Part shown: piece by piece, positions 1-7,923 of the stretch
Position numbering within the stretch: the first letter of the stretch is position 1
Layout: each line of letters begins with the position of its first letter
Assembly: GCA_003249625.1 (NCBI GenBank)
Contig: QKII01000095.1
Span: forward strand, 1 to 7,923
DNA length: 7,923 nt
Source: Propionivibrio sp.
GTDB taxonomy: Bacteria; Pseudomonadota; Gammaproteobacteria; Burkholderiales; Rhodocyclaceae
Reading direction: 5' to 3'
Program-made: the position numbers and the translations under genes
Notes under the pieces: generated by a model
What the model saw: only the letters and a program-made list of their open reading frames with translations
Told to the model about the DNA's origin: nothing
Database searches by the model: none

Positions 1-159
1 GGCGAACTGCTGCAGGTTGTCGAGCACTACCCAGCCGGCGGAGGGCAATGCCAGCGCCACTCCAATGACGATCAGCGAGAGGAGCGTGTTCAGCAGCGAG
101 GCGGTTAGCCGGCGCCAGGCCCCCTTGAGTGCGAGCAAGTGCTGAGAGAAAAAATTCAT
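1..159 (-). CDS. ftsX: Cell-division protein FtsX, N-terminal part (gene cut by window edge)
   Basis: FtsX is the inner-membrane partner of the FtsE ATPase. The complex couples ATP hydrolysis at the divisome to activation of periplasmic peptidoglycan hydrolases. Only the first 53 residues are visible. They show a basic cytoplasmic N-terminus (K12, R16, R17) and then a hydrophobic stretch at about residues 22-46 that is the first transmembrane helix, ending in a LDNLQQ motif typical of the family. The ATG at 159-157 overlaps the ftsE stop in an ATGA arrangement. A GGAG sits seven bases upstream, so the start is well supported. The remainder, with the large periplasmic loop and three more membrane helices, lies off the left edge. 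The call rests on position after ftsE plus the N-terminal pattern. Confidence 0.9.
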   Translation of the reverse strand, partial: MNFFSQHLLALKGAWRRLTASLLNTLLSLIVIGVALALPSAGWVVLDNLQQFA

Positions 160-836
160 GCGCTGTCTCCGCTGTCTCCACTGTCGCCGATTAGGCGCCC
201 GTGTTCGAGGCGCAGCACGCGCGGCGAGAAGCGCGCCATCCATTGCGGGTCGTGCGTGGCGATGACGAGCGTGACGCCGACCTGATGGAACGAGCGGAAA
301 ATGTCCAGAATGTTGCTTGCCGAGTCGCTGTCCAGGTTGGCGGTCGGTTCGTCGGCGAGAATGATCGATGGCCGGTTGACCACGGCGCGGGCGATGGCCA
401 GCCGCTGCTGCTCTCCTCCTGAAAGCGCGATCGGCCGGGCACGCTCGCGGTCGAGCAGTCCGACCTTGTCCAGGGCCGCGCGGGCGCGTCGGTGTGCCTC
501 GCGCGTTGGCATGCCGACGATCGCCAGCGGCAAAAGCACGTTGTCGAGCACGCTGCGGTCGAACAACAGCTTCTGGTCCTGGAAAATCAAGCCGAGGTTG
601 CGGCGCAGGTAGGGAATTGCCTTCCGGCGCAAGGCGGCGATGTTCTGCCCATTGATCACGATGCCGCCTGATGTCGGTTTTTCTATTGCCGAGAGCAGGC
701 GGAACAGCGTCGATTTCCCCGCGCCCGAGTGGCCGGTAATGAACACCATCTCGCCATCGCCAATCTCGAAGCTGACGTCCCGCAAGGCTTCCAGTCCATG
801 CGGATAACGCTTGGTGACGGCGCTCGCGGAAATCAT
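156..836 (-). CDS. ftsE: Cell-division ATP-binding protein FtsE
   Basis: FtsE is the cytoplasmic ATPase of the FtsEX complex, which links the Z-ring to septal peptidoglycan hydrolysis. All ABC ATPase motifs are present in the 226 residues: Walker A at 35-43 (GHSGAGKST), Q-loop Q86, signature LSGGEQQR at 138-145, Walker B with D162 and E163, D-loop near 166-169 and switch H195. The length matches the family (about 220). The start follows the ftsY stop by nine bases with only a weak GAG-type ribosome site inside the ftsY end, which suggests translational coupling. The stop overlaps the ftsX start by four bases. One oddity is the C-terminus, a GDS-GDS-GDS-A tail made from a 9-base tandem repeat. 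Such ATPases are also found in LolD/MacB-type transporters, but adjacency to ftsY and ftsX settles the identity. Confidence 0.97.
   Translation of the reverse strand: MISASAVTKRYPHGLEALRDVSFEIGDGEMVFITGHSGAGKSTLFRLLSAIEKPTSGGIVINGQNIAALRRKAIPYLRRNLGLIFQDQKLLFDRSVLDNVLLPLAIVGMPTREAHRRARAALDKVGLLDRERARPIALSGGEQQRLAIARAVVNRPSIILADEPTANLDSDSASNILDIFRSFHQVGVTLVIATHDPQWMARFSPRVLRLEHGRLIGDSGDSGDSA
162..188 (-). repeat. Threefold 9-base tandem repeat at the end of ftsE
   Basis: Read on the minus strand from 188 to 162, three consecutive nine-base units encode Gly-Asp-Ser. The two units nearest the stop are identical (GGAGACAGC) and the first differs at two wobble bases (GGCGACAGT). The repeat ends one codon before the ftsE stop. 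The last copy supplies the GGAG that serves as the ftsX ribosome-binding site. The exact identity of two copies suggests recent slippage duplication, which is an inference. Confidence 0.85.
167..170 (-). promoter_or_regulatory. Ribosome-binding site of ftsX
   Basis: GGAG on the minus strand lies seven bases before the ftsX ATG, inside the coding end of ftsE. It fixes the ftsX start. A second identical GGAG nine bases further upstream comes from the neighbouring repeat copy and is probably too distant to be used. Confidence 0.7.
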
Positions 837-845
837 GATGTACCG

Positions 846-1823
846 CTACTCAAAAATGGCGTCGACGAAATCCTTGGCGACGAACGGACGAAGATCGTCG
901 ATGCCTTCGCCGACGCCGATGTAACGGATCGGCTTTGGGCACTGCCTGGCGATGGCGGCGATCACCCCGCCCTTTGCCGTGCCGTCGAGCTTGGTGAGCA
1001 CGAGACCGGTGACGTTGATTGCCTTGTCGAAGGACTGTACCTGTGCCAGAGCGTTCTGCCCGAAGTTGGCGTCGAGGACCAGCAGCGTTTCGTGCGGCCC
1101 GGTCGGGTCGGCTTTCTGGATGACGCGACGCACCTTGGCAATTTCTTCCATGAGGTGCAGTTGCGTCGGCAGGCGACCGGCGGTGTCGGCGAGGACGATG
1201 TCGATGCCGCGTGCCTTGGCGGCCGAAATGGCGTCGAAGATGACCGCCGCCGGGTCGCCGGATTCCTGCGAAATCACGGTCACGTTGTTGCGCTCACCCC
1301 AGGTCTGCAGTTGCTCGCGTGCGGCGGCGCGGAAAGTGTCGCCGGCGGCGAGCAGTACCGAAAGGCCCTGCGACTGGAAGTGTTTGGCCAGCTTGCCGAT
1401 CGATGTCGTTTTCCCGGCGCCGTTTACCCCGGCGATCATGATGATGTAGGGGCGGTGCGTTGATACGTCGAGTGGTTGTTCGAGTGGCAGCAGCAGATCG
1501 TGCAGCGCATCGGAGAGTGCCTTCTGAATGCCTTCCGGCGTCTCGATCCGGTCGCGCCGGGTCCGCTCCTTGAGTTCCTCGAGCAGATGGTAGGTCGCTT
1601 CGAGTCCGACGTCACTGGTCAGCAACAGCGCTTCCAGTTCCTCAAGCAACTCCTCGTCAACCTTGCCGCGGGAGAAAATCGTTTTAAGTCTGCCGCCGAG
1701 TTGTGCTCGCGTGCGCGCCAGGCCAGCCTTGAGCCGTTCACGCCAGGAAAGCGCTGGTGCCGATTCATCGCTGGCCTGCGTTTGGGAGGCAGGCTCGGAG
1801 GACTTCTTGAAGAAACCAAACAT
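846..1823 (-). CDS. ftsY: Signal recognition particle receptor FtsY
   Basis: FtsY is the membrane-associated SRP GTPase that docks ribosome-SRP complexes at the SecYEG translocon for co-translational membrane insertion. The chosen start gives 325 residues beginning MFGFFKK, a basic N-terminus common in proteobacterial FtsY. The frame is open upstream to 1949, but that would add 42 non-homologous-looking residues and overlap the divergent gene. A short acidic linker (about 8-25) stands in place of the long A domain of E. coli. It is followed by the helical N domain (about 27-120) and the G domain: G1 GVNGAGKTT at 132-140, the DTFRAAA motif at 162-168, DTAGR at 213-217 and TKLDG at 277-281. No Shine-Dalgarno sequence is seen before this ATG. 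It heads the ftsY-ftsE-ftsX operon. Confidence 0.96.
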   Translation of the reverse strand: MFGFFKKSSEPASQTQASDESAPALSWRERLKAGLARTRAQLGGRLKTIFSRGKVDEELLEELEALLLTSDVGLEATYHLLEELKERTRRDRIETPEGIQKALSDALHDLLLPLEQPLDVSTHRPYIIMIAGVNGAGKTTSIGKLAKHFQSQGLSVLLAAGDTFRAAAREQLQTWGERNNVTVISQESGDPAAVIFDAISAAKARGIDIVLADTAGRLPTQLHLMEEIAKVRRVIQKADPTGPHETLLVLDANFGQNALAQVQSFDKAINVTGLVLTKLDGTAKGGVIAAIARQCPKPIRYIGVGEGIDDLRPFVAKDFVDAIFE

Positions 1824-1883
1824 GGGGTTTTTGTGTCTATGAAGTTCGTGGATGGCGCGAACGGGGTAAGATGCCGGCGCCTG

Positions 1884-1889
1884 TAAAAT
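1884..1889 (+). promoter_or_regulatory. Weak candidate -10 for the M16-rsmD-coaD operon
   Basis: TAAAAT on the plus strand resembles a sigma-70 -10 and lies 33 bases before the first M16 start codon. No recognisable -35 is found at the right distance (the bases around 1861-1866 are G-rich). This is the best plus-strand candidate in the 99-base divergent gap, but support is thin. Confidence 0.2.
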
Positions 1890-1897
1890 TCCCCGCG

Positions 1898-1906
1898 ATT
1901 TTATCA
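1898..1906 (-). promoter_or_regulatory. Candidate extended -10 promoter for ftsY-ftsE-ftsX
   Basis: On the minus strand, 1906 to 1898 reads TGATAAAAT: an extended -10 (TGn) followed by TAAAAT, five of six matches to the sigma-70 consensus. The -35 position 17 bases upstream (GCATAG) is poor, as is usual for extended -10 promoters. Transcription would begin near 1891 and leave a leader of about 68 bases before the ftsY ATG. It is inferred from pattern only. Confidence 0.4.
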
Positions 1907-1922
1907 GAAGCCGTTTCTGCCT

Positions 1923-3293
1923 ATGCGTCATATATCCTTGTTCATTCACCTGGTCGCCACCGTGGCGTTTTCATTCTCGCCGCCAACGTGGGCCAATCCC
2001 TACGAGCATCAGCTGGTCAACGGTCTGCGGGTTATCGTCAAGGAGGACCGGCGAGCGCCAACTGCCGTCCACATGGTCTGGTATCGCGCCGGCAGCATGG
2101 ACGAGACGAACGGCACGACGGGCGTCGCCCACCTGCTTGAGCACATGATGTTCAAGGGCACACCAACGATTGGCTCTGGCGAGTTCAGCCGCCTGGTGGC
2201 CGCCGCGGGCGGGCGCGACAACGCGTTTACCAGCCGCGACTACACGGCCTATTTCCAGCAGGTGCCGAAGCAGAAACTTGAGCAGATGATGCAACTCGAA
2301 GCAGACCGGATGAGGCATCTCACGCTTTCCCCGCAAGACTTCGAGCAGGAAATCAAGGTGGTCATGGAAGAGCGCAGGCTGCGGACGGAGGACAAGCCGC
2401 AGGCCCGGTTGTACGAACAGATGAATGCGGTGGCCTTCCAGGCTCATCCATACCGGGTGCCAATAATCGGCTGGATGAGCGATCTGGAGAGCATGACCGT
2501 CGAGGATGCCCGTGACTGGTACGAGCGCTGGTATGTGCCGAACAACGCCTACGTCGTTGTGGTCGGCGACGTCGATCATCAGGAAGTATTCGGGCTGGCC
2601 GAGAGATACTACGGGCCGTTGGTGGCGCGCCCGGTGCCGGGGCGCAAGCCGCAGCAAGAACCGCCTCAGACTGGCATGCGGCGGTTGATCGTCAAGGCGC
2701 CGGCCGATCTGCCGGTGGTTTCGATGGCGTACAAGGTTCCGGTGTTGCGCGATGTGGACGGTGACGTCGATCCGTACGCGCTGGAAATGCTGGCGGCGAT
2801 CCTCGACGGTCACGAGGCAGCGCGTTTTTCCCGCAGCCTGGTGCGAGAACAGCGGCTGGCTGTTTCAGCAGGCGCCGGCTATGACGCCACGGCCCGCGGT
2901 CCCGGCCTGTTCTACGTCCAGGGCTCGCCGAGCGAGGGGCATACGCGTGCCGAACTGGAAGCCGGTTTCCGCGCCGAGATTGCCCGTGTCGTCGGCGAAG
3001 GGGTTGGTGAAGAGGAACTCGCGCGGGCGAGGGCGCAGGTGATCGCCGGACAGGTCTACAAGCGCGATTCGATGTTCGCGCAGGCCATGGAGATCGGGCA
3101 ACTTGAGGCGGTCGGCATCGCCTATGCGTCGGACCGGCGCATGCTGGAAAAACTGCAGGCAGTTACCGCAGCGCAAGTCCGGTCCGTGGCGGCCAAATAT
3201 CTCGTCGATGATAGGTTGACCGTCGCTGAGCTTGATCCGCAACCGCTTCCCGGGATGTCGCCGCAGCCTTCGGCCGGACCATCCCGTCATTGA
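1923..3293 (+). CDS. Secreted M16-family zinc metallopeptidase, catalytic subunit
   Basis: This is a predicted periplasmic zinc peptidase of the M16B (processing-peptidase-like) group, 456 residues long. The N-terminus has a Sec signal peptide with probable cleavage after TWA at residue 24. The inverted zinc motif HLLEH is intact (H70, E73, H74), and the expected distal glutamate is present at E150 in the EERR motif. Two M16 domains follow at about 27-230 and 235-440, then a short proline-rich tail. In the C-terminal domain the Arg/Tyr substrate-binding pair seen in single-chain M16 enzymes is broken: R308 is present, but the residue seven further on is S315. The next gene carries the missing pair, so the two probably act as a heterodimer. 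ATG 1923 is the only sensible start, because the frame has a stop at 1884-1886; its ribosome site is weak. The natural substrate is unknown. Confidence 0.93.
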   Translation: MRHISLFIHLVATVAFSFSPPTWANPYEHQLVNGLRVIVKEDRRAPTAVHMVWYRAGSMDETNGTTGVAHLLEHMMFKGTPTIGSGEFSRLVAAAGGRDNAFTSRDYTAYFQQVPKQKLEQMMQLEADRMRHLTLSPQDFEQEIKVVMEERRLRTEDKPQARLYEQMNAVAFQAHPYRVPIIGWMSDLESMTVEDARDWYERWYVPNNAYVVVVGDVDHQEVFGLAERYYGPLVARPVPGRKPQQEPPQTGMRRLIVKAPADLPVVSMAYKVPVLRDVDGDVDPYALEMLAAILDGHEAARFSRSLVREQRLAVSAGAGYDATARGPGLFYVQGSPSEGHTRAELEAGFRAEIARVVGEGVGEEELARARAQVIAGQVYKRDSMFAQAMEIGQLEAVGIAYASDRRMLEKLQAVTAAQVRSVAAKYLVDDRLTVAELDPQPLPGMSPQPSAGPSRH

Positions 3294-3304
3294 TCGAGCA
3301 AGGC

Positions 3305-4614
3305 ATGAGAAAGATGATTTCCTTTCGTTGGTTGTGGGCGGTGTTTTTTCTGAGTGCCTGGCAGGCTGCCTTCGCCGGACCGAAGATCGATTTCTGGACC
3401 ACATCGTCGGGCGCTCGCGTCTATTTTGTTGAAAACCACGCGCTGCCGATCCTGGACGTGCAGGTCGATTTCCCTGCGGGGAGCGCGCGCGATCCCGAAG
3501 GTATGAGCGGTCTCGCGTCGCTGGTGCACTCGCTGCTTGAATTGGGTACGGAGGCGCTGGATGAGATGCAGATCGCCGACAAGCTTGCAGACGTAGGCGC
3601 GCAGATTTCCGGCGGCGTGGAACTCGATCGCGCGTCGGTGAGCCTGCGCACGCTGTCGGCAGTAGACAAGCGCGATGCCGCGCTGGCTGTCTATCATGCC
3701 GTGTTGTCGTCGCCCCGTTTCCCCACAGAAGTCCTGGAGCGCGAAAGGGCACGCAAGATCGCTGCCCTGAAGGAGTCGCTGACCCGTCCGGGCGTGATCG
3801 CCAGCCGTGCCTTCTGGGCCTCGCTGTACCCGGGGCATGTCTACGGGCGCGCCGCGACGCCGGAGTCGCTGGCGGCGATAACAAGCGACGATCTGGAGCA
3901 GTTCTACCGGCGTCACTACCGTGCGAGCAGCGCGGTAGTGACGCTGGTGGGTGACCTGAACCGTTCCGAAGCGGAGCGCATCGCGCAGACGCTGACGGCA
4001 GGGCTGCCGAGCGGTAAAGCAACCTCCCGCTTTGAGCCCTTGCCGATCCCGCGGAGCGGTGAGCAGCGTCTGGCTCACCCGGCCGCGCAGGCGCACGTTC
4101 TGCTTGGCCTACCGGCCCTGAAGCGCGGCGATCCCGATTTCTTTGCCCTGCAGGTTGGCAACTACACGCTGGGCGGTGGTGGCTTCGTATCGCGCCTGAT
4201 GCGCGAGGTGCGCGAGAAGCGCGGTTTTGCCTACAGCGTGTATAGCTACTTCATGCCGCTTGAGCATCGGGGGCCGTTCCAGATCGGTCTGCAAACGAAG
4301 AAAGAGCAAGCAGACGAGGCGCTGTCGGTCGCCCGCGATGTGCTGACAGGATTCCTCGCCGATGGACCGACAGAAGAAGAGCTCGTGGCGGCCAAGCAGA
4401 ACCTCGCCGGCAGCTTTCCATTGCGCCTCGACAGCAACCGCAAGATTCTTGACCACGTTGCGGTGATCGGCTTTTATGACTTGCCGCTCGACTATCTCGA
4501 TACCTACGTCGCCAACGTCGAAAAGGTGACGGCGGAAGATGTCCGTGCGGCGTTTTTGCGCCATGTCCGCCTGGAACATCTGGTGACGGTGGTTGTTGGC
4601 AGTACAGACAAGTG

Positions 4615-4615
<1 letters not shown>
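3305..4615 (+). CDS. Secreted M16-family protein, non-catalytic partner subunit
   Basis: This second M16-fold protein of about 436 residues directly follows the catalytic subunit. A signal peptide runs to about residue 24 (cleavage after AFA), placing it in the periplasm. The position aligned with the zinc motif reads SLVHS (S72, H75, S76), so all three local zinc/catalytic residues are lost. The C-terminal domain keeps the family's substrate-binding pair, R303 and Y310, in a VREKRGFAYSV context, with the same spacing of seven as in insulin-degrading enzyme. The family precedent is two-subunit M16 peptidases in which one chain supplies zinc and the other the Arg/Tyr pair; that this is such a pair is inference. 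ATG 3305 (GAG six bases upstream) is chosen. A TTG at 3290 overlapping the previous stop and an ATG at 3314 (AAGG ten bases upstream) are alternatives. The stop shares one base with the rsmD start. Confidence 0.92.
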
Positions 4616-5949
<1,334 letters not shown>

Positions 5950-5963
5950 TCATGCTGTCATGA

Positions 5964-5997
5964 AGACGCCGTCTCCTTCGGGGACGGCGTTTTTATT
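5964..5997 (+). terminator. Rho-independent terminator with UUCG loop after the ferredoxin gene
   Basis: A GC-rich stem formed by 5966-5976 and 5981-5990 (10 pairs with one bulged T) is closed by a C(TTCG)G tetraloop at 5977-5980 and followed by TTTTTATT. It begins 14 bases after the ferredoxin stop and ends the M16-rsmD-coaD-ferredoxin operon. Read on the minus strand, the hairpin is followed by CTTCATG, not a T run, so it should serve the convergent gene only weakly. Confidence 0.92.
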
Positions 5998-6015
5998 CAG
6001 TCTGTAGAGGGGAAT

Positions 6016-7923
6016 TCAGGCGGCGTTGCGCAATGCGTTGTCGCCAATGCGGTCCTTCAACACCTGCCGGACAGCTTGTCCGGCACCCTCCAGCGCGCTG
6101 ATCTGGTCGAGCAGTTGCTGCTCGACGTGCAGCAGTTCGCCGATGCGCTCTTCGAGCGTGTCTGTCGCCTGGTGAATGCGCTTGATGCTCTCGAGCCGCC
6201 GCTTCAACTGGATCTGATGCTCGCGGATCTGCGTTTCCATCGGTGCCAGAAGCGCCTTGATCCACGCTTCTGCTTCCCGGTTGGCATGCTCGAAAGTTTT
6301 GCGCACCTGATGTGCGACTTCGTCGAAAAAGCGTTGTGTCACGCTGCGTTTTTCGTGCGTCATCAGCTGGAATGTCGTGTTCAGGTGCGTATTGCACCAC
6401 TGCTCCAGCCGGTCGATTTCCTTGTGGTGGCGCTTTAGCGAGAATGGCGTCGGATTGCTCAGCTTGAGGCCGTGCTCGACGACGAACTTTTTCTGGATTG
6501 CATCGACCATTTCGAGGATCTCGGCGATTTCGCTCTCCGAATTCCGCAGGCTCTGACGGGCGTCCGTGAAGAACATCGTCATCGCCTCGGACAATGCGCG
6601 GGAGAAGGTGGCGTCGAGCATCGTTCGCCGCGTGGACGCGGTTAGCGAGCGCAACGTGTCTACGCCAAGATGGCCGAAGAGCTTGTTGGTCAGTTGCGAG
6701 AAGACGCTGCGCACGGCGTGGAAGCGCTGGAGTCCGGTCTCGAATTCCTCCTTCTCGATCTTGACCTTGCCCATCATGTATTCCACGACGCCCTTGTTCT
6801 TGCCGCGCAGTTCGATCAACTCGCCGAGTTGTTCGCGCAACCCCGTGAGGCGTGAATCGAGCAACCCGTGCATGCGGGTGAAGATGCCGGTGAATTCGGC
6901 TTCGGTGTTTTCCTGAACGATGTCCTGCTTGGCCGGGATCAGTTCGCGGGACAAGGCCGTTTCGAGTGTTGCGAGGCGGCTGCGTTCCAGTAATGCGTCG
7001 TCCTCGTTGATTCGGGCAACCAGTCCCTTCTGGGCGGAAACGGGGAAAATCTGCGTGGCAGGCAAGCCGAGGATCGTGGCGCAACGTTCTACCTGTTTGC
7101 GGATCTCGGCGTTGATTTCCGCTTCGGACTTGAGGTCGTCCCACTGGCCGTCGATCTTGTTCAGCACCACGAGCCTGCCCCGGCGGCGTCCGGCACTGCC
7201 GCCGATATGCTCGTTCCAGATCGCCAGGTCGGACTGGGTGACGCCTGTATCCGCAGCCAGAATGAACAGAACCGCGTGGGCGCTGGGCAGCAGTGAGAGG
7301 GTGAGTTCCGGTTCGGCGCCGATCGCGTTGAGCCCCGGCGTATCGAGAATGACCAGACCCTGCTGAAGCAATGGGTGTGGGTAGTTGATTACTGCATGGC
7401 GCCAGCGCGGAATCTCGATGTCGTATGAATCGCTGGTAGCAGGGGCTGCGTTGCCCGTTTCGCTGGCGAACCCGAGTGCCTCGGCTCTTTCCTTGGGAAC
7501 GTGCAACACATCGCTGACGGAGCGCAGTGCGTCCTGCATCGCTTCCAGCGAGGATGTGTCGAGCGGTACCGACGTCCATTCGTCAGGGGTGCGCTTGTAG
7601 TCGCTGATGCTCGTGTCGGTCTCGCGTGTCTCGATCGGTAGCAGTTCGATGCTCGCGGGCTTCGCCGGGTCGTACATCAGCTCGGTCGGACACATCGTGG
7701 TGCGTCCGGCCGTCGACGGCAGCATGCGGGTACCGTGCGAGGCAAAGAAGATCGCGTTGATCAGCTCCGACTTGCCGCGCGAAAACTCGGCGACGAAGGC
7801 GACGTGCAGACGGTCTTCACGCAGCTTATCAAGTAGCCGCTCGAAACGCAGATCTGTTTGTGCGTCGCACAGGTCGTTTTCCGAAAGCCATTGGCGGAAA
7901 CCGTCAAGGTTGTGTGAGAGACG
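6016..7923 (-). CDS. Dynamin-like GTPase family protein (5' end beyond the window)
   Basis: This is a large GTPase of the bacterial dynamin-like group. The frame is open to the right edge, giving 635 visible residues; the ATG at 7725 is internal, since the P-loop lies upstream of it. In visible numbering: P-loop AEFSRGKS at 45-52, switch I RTT near 74-76 with a following CPTEL, G3 DTPGLNA at 194-200, G4 NKID at 255-258 and a G5-like SAQKG near 276-280. The rest is largely helical and charged, with probable coiled coil in the last 150 residues and a Gln/Leu-rich end. No transmembrane segment is seen in the visible part. The first glycine of the P-loop is alanine, and about 120 residues separate switch I from G3. 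Bacterial relatives act in membrane remodelling or repair, but no role can be assigned here. It converges on the ferredoxin gene. Confidence 0.88.
   Translation of the reverse strand, partial: RLSHNLDGFRQWLSENDLCDAQTDLRFERLLDKLREDRLHVAFVAEFSRGKSELINAIFFASHGTRMLPSTAGRTTMCPTELMYDPAKPASIELLPIETRETDTSISDYKRTPDEWTSVPLDTSSLEAMQDALRSVSDVLHVPKERAEALGFASETGNAAPATSDSYDIEIPRWRHAVINYPHPLLQQGLVILDTPGLNAIGAEPELTLSLLPSAHAVLFILAADTGVTQSDLAIWNEHIGGSAGRRRGRLVVLNKIDGQWDDLKSEAEINAEIRKQVERCATILGLPATQIFPVSAQKGLVARINEDDALLERSRLATLETALSRELIPAKQDIVQENTEAEFTGIFTRMHGLLDSRLTGLREQLGELIELRGKNKGVVEYMMGKVKIEKEEFETGLQRFHAVRSVFSQLTNKLFGHLGVDTLRSLTASTRRTMLDATFSRALSEAMTMFFTDARQSLRNSESEIAEILEMVDAIQKKFVVEHGLKLSNPTPFSLKRHHKEIDRLEQWCNTHLNTTFQLMTHEKRSVTQRFFDEVAHQVRKTFEHANREAEAWIKALLAPMETQIREHQIQLKRRLESIKRIHQATDTLEERIGELLHVEQQLLDQISALEGAGQAVRQVLKDRIGDNALRNAA
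6065..6085. repeat. Perfect inverted repeat inside the 3' end of the dynamin-like gene
   Basis: TGCCGGACA and TGTCCGGCA form a perfect nine-base inverted repeat with a three-base spacer. It lies about 50 bases inside the coding end of the GTPase gene, encoding part of an EGAGQAVRQV stretch. Neither strand has a T run after it, so it is not an intrinsic terminator. It may be chance or a mild mRNA 3'-end structure. Confidence 0.5.

Noticed and set aside
1053..1100. FtsY LDANFGQNA segment with Phe where many homologues have Thr
   Set aside because: That position varies in betaproteobacterial FtsY as far as I recall, and the catalytic motifs are intact.
729..1886. Plus-strand open frames opposite ftsY (244, 165 and 136 codons)
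   Set aside because: No motifs or plausible ribosome sites, and they lie fully antisense to an intact FtsY.
1905..1919. CAGAA/TTCTG inverted repeat just before the first M16 gene
   Set aside because: Five-base arms with a five-base spacer are too short to claim as an operator; chance is likely.
1824..1949. A longer FtsY with 42 extra N-terminal residues
   Set aside because: The extension overlaps the divergent M16 start, looks unlike FtsY, and MFGFFKK is a standard FtsY beginning.
1971..4096. Long open frames on the minus strand (280, 385 and 269 codons) opposite the two M16 genes
   Set aside because: Their translations are His/Arg/Pro-rich with no motifs, and they mirror well-supported M16 coding sequence on the plus strand.
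5993..7579. A 528-codon open frame on the minus strand overlapping the dynamin-like gene
   Set aside because: It lies in another frame of the same strand as the GTPase, is very rich in Arg, Gly and Gln with no recognisable domain, and is a by-product of high GC coding bias.

Overview
This is an ordinary-looking stretch of a bacterial core chromosome with high GC content (about 60% by eye). It carries nine genes packed almost end to end. The gene set and protein sequences point to a betaproteobacterium, most likely of the Rhodocyclales type (relatives of Dechloromonas, Azoarcus or Thauera). This rests on recognised gene order (ftsX-ftsE-ftsY, then a divergent M16-M16-rsmD-coaD-ferredoxin run) and on protein style, not on a search. 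No mobile element, CRISPR array, tRNA or rRNA is visible.

Left block, minus strand (1-1823): ftsY, ftsE and the beginning of ftsX form the classical cell-division/secretion operon. FtsY is the signal-recognition-particle receptor. FtsE and FtsX form the ABC-type complex that controls peptidoglycan hydrolases at the septum. ftsE and ftsX overlap by four bases. The last codons of ftsE are a threefold 9-base repeat that also supplies the ftsX Shine-Dalgarno sequence. ftsX runs off the left edge.

Middle block, plus strand (1923-5949): a likely five-gene operon. It begins with two secreted M16-family proteins. The first keeps the zinc motif but lacks the Tyr of the substrate-binding Arg/Tyr pair. 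The second has lost the zinc motif but keeps the Arg/Tyr pair, so they look like the two halves of one heterodimeric periplasmic peptidase. They are followed by rsmD (16S rRNA m2G966 methyltransferase), coaD (phosphopantetheine adenylyltransferase) and an Alvin-type 2[4Fe-4S] ferredoxin. Junctions are tight (11-base gap, 1-base overlap, 14-base overlap, 26-base gap). A strong UUCG-capped terminator closes the operon. The 99-base gap between ftsY and the first M16 gene must hold the divergent promoters, and a good extended -10 for ftsY is visible.

Right block, minus strand (6016 to the right edge): most of a large dynamin-like GTPase convergent with the ferredoxin gene. Its first codons lie beyond the window. 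It is the least understood gene here. No wholly new system is evident. The points most worth following are the complementary M16 pair and the dynamin-like protein.
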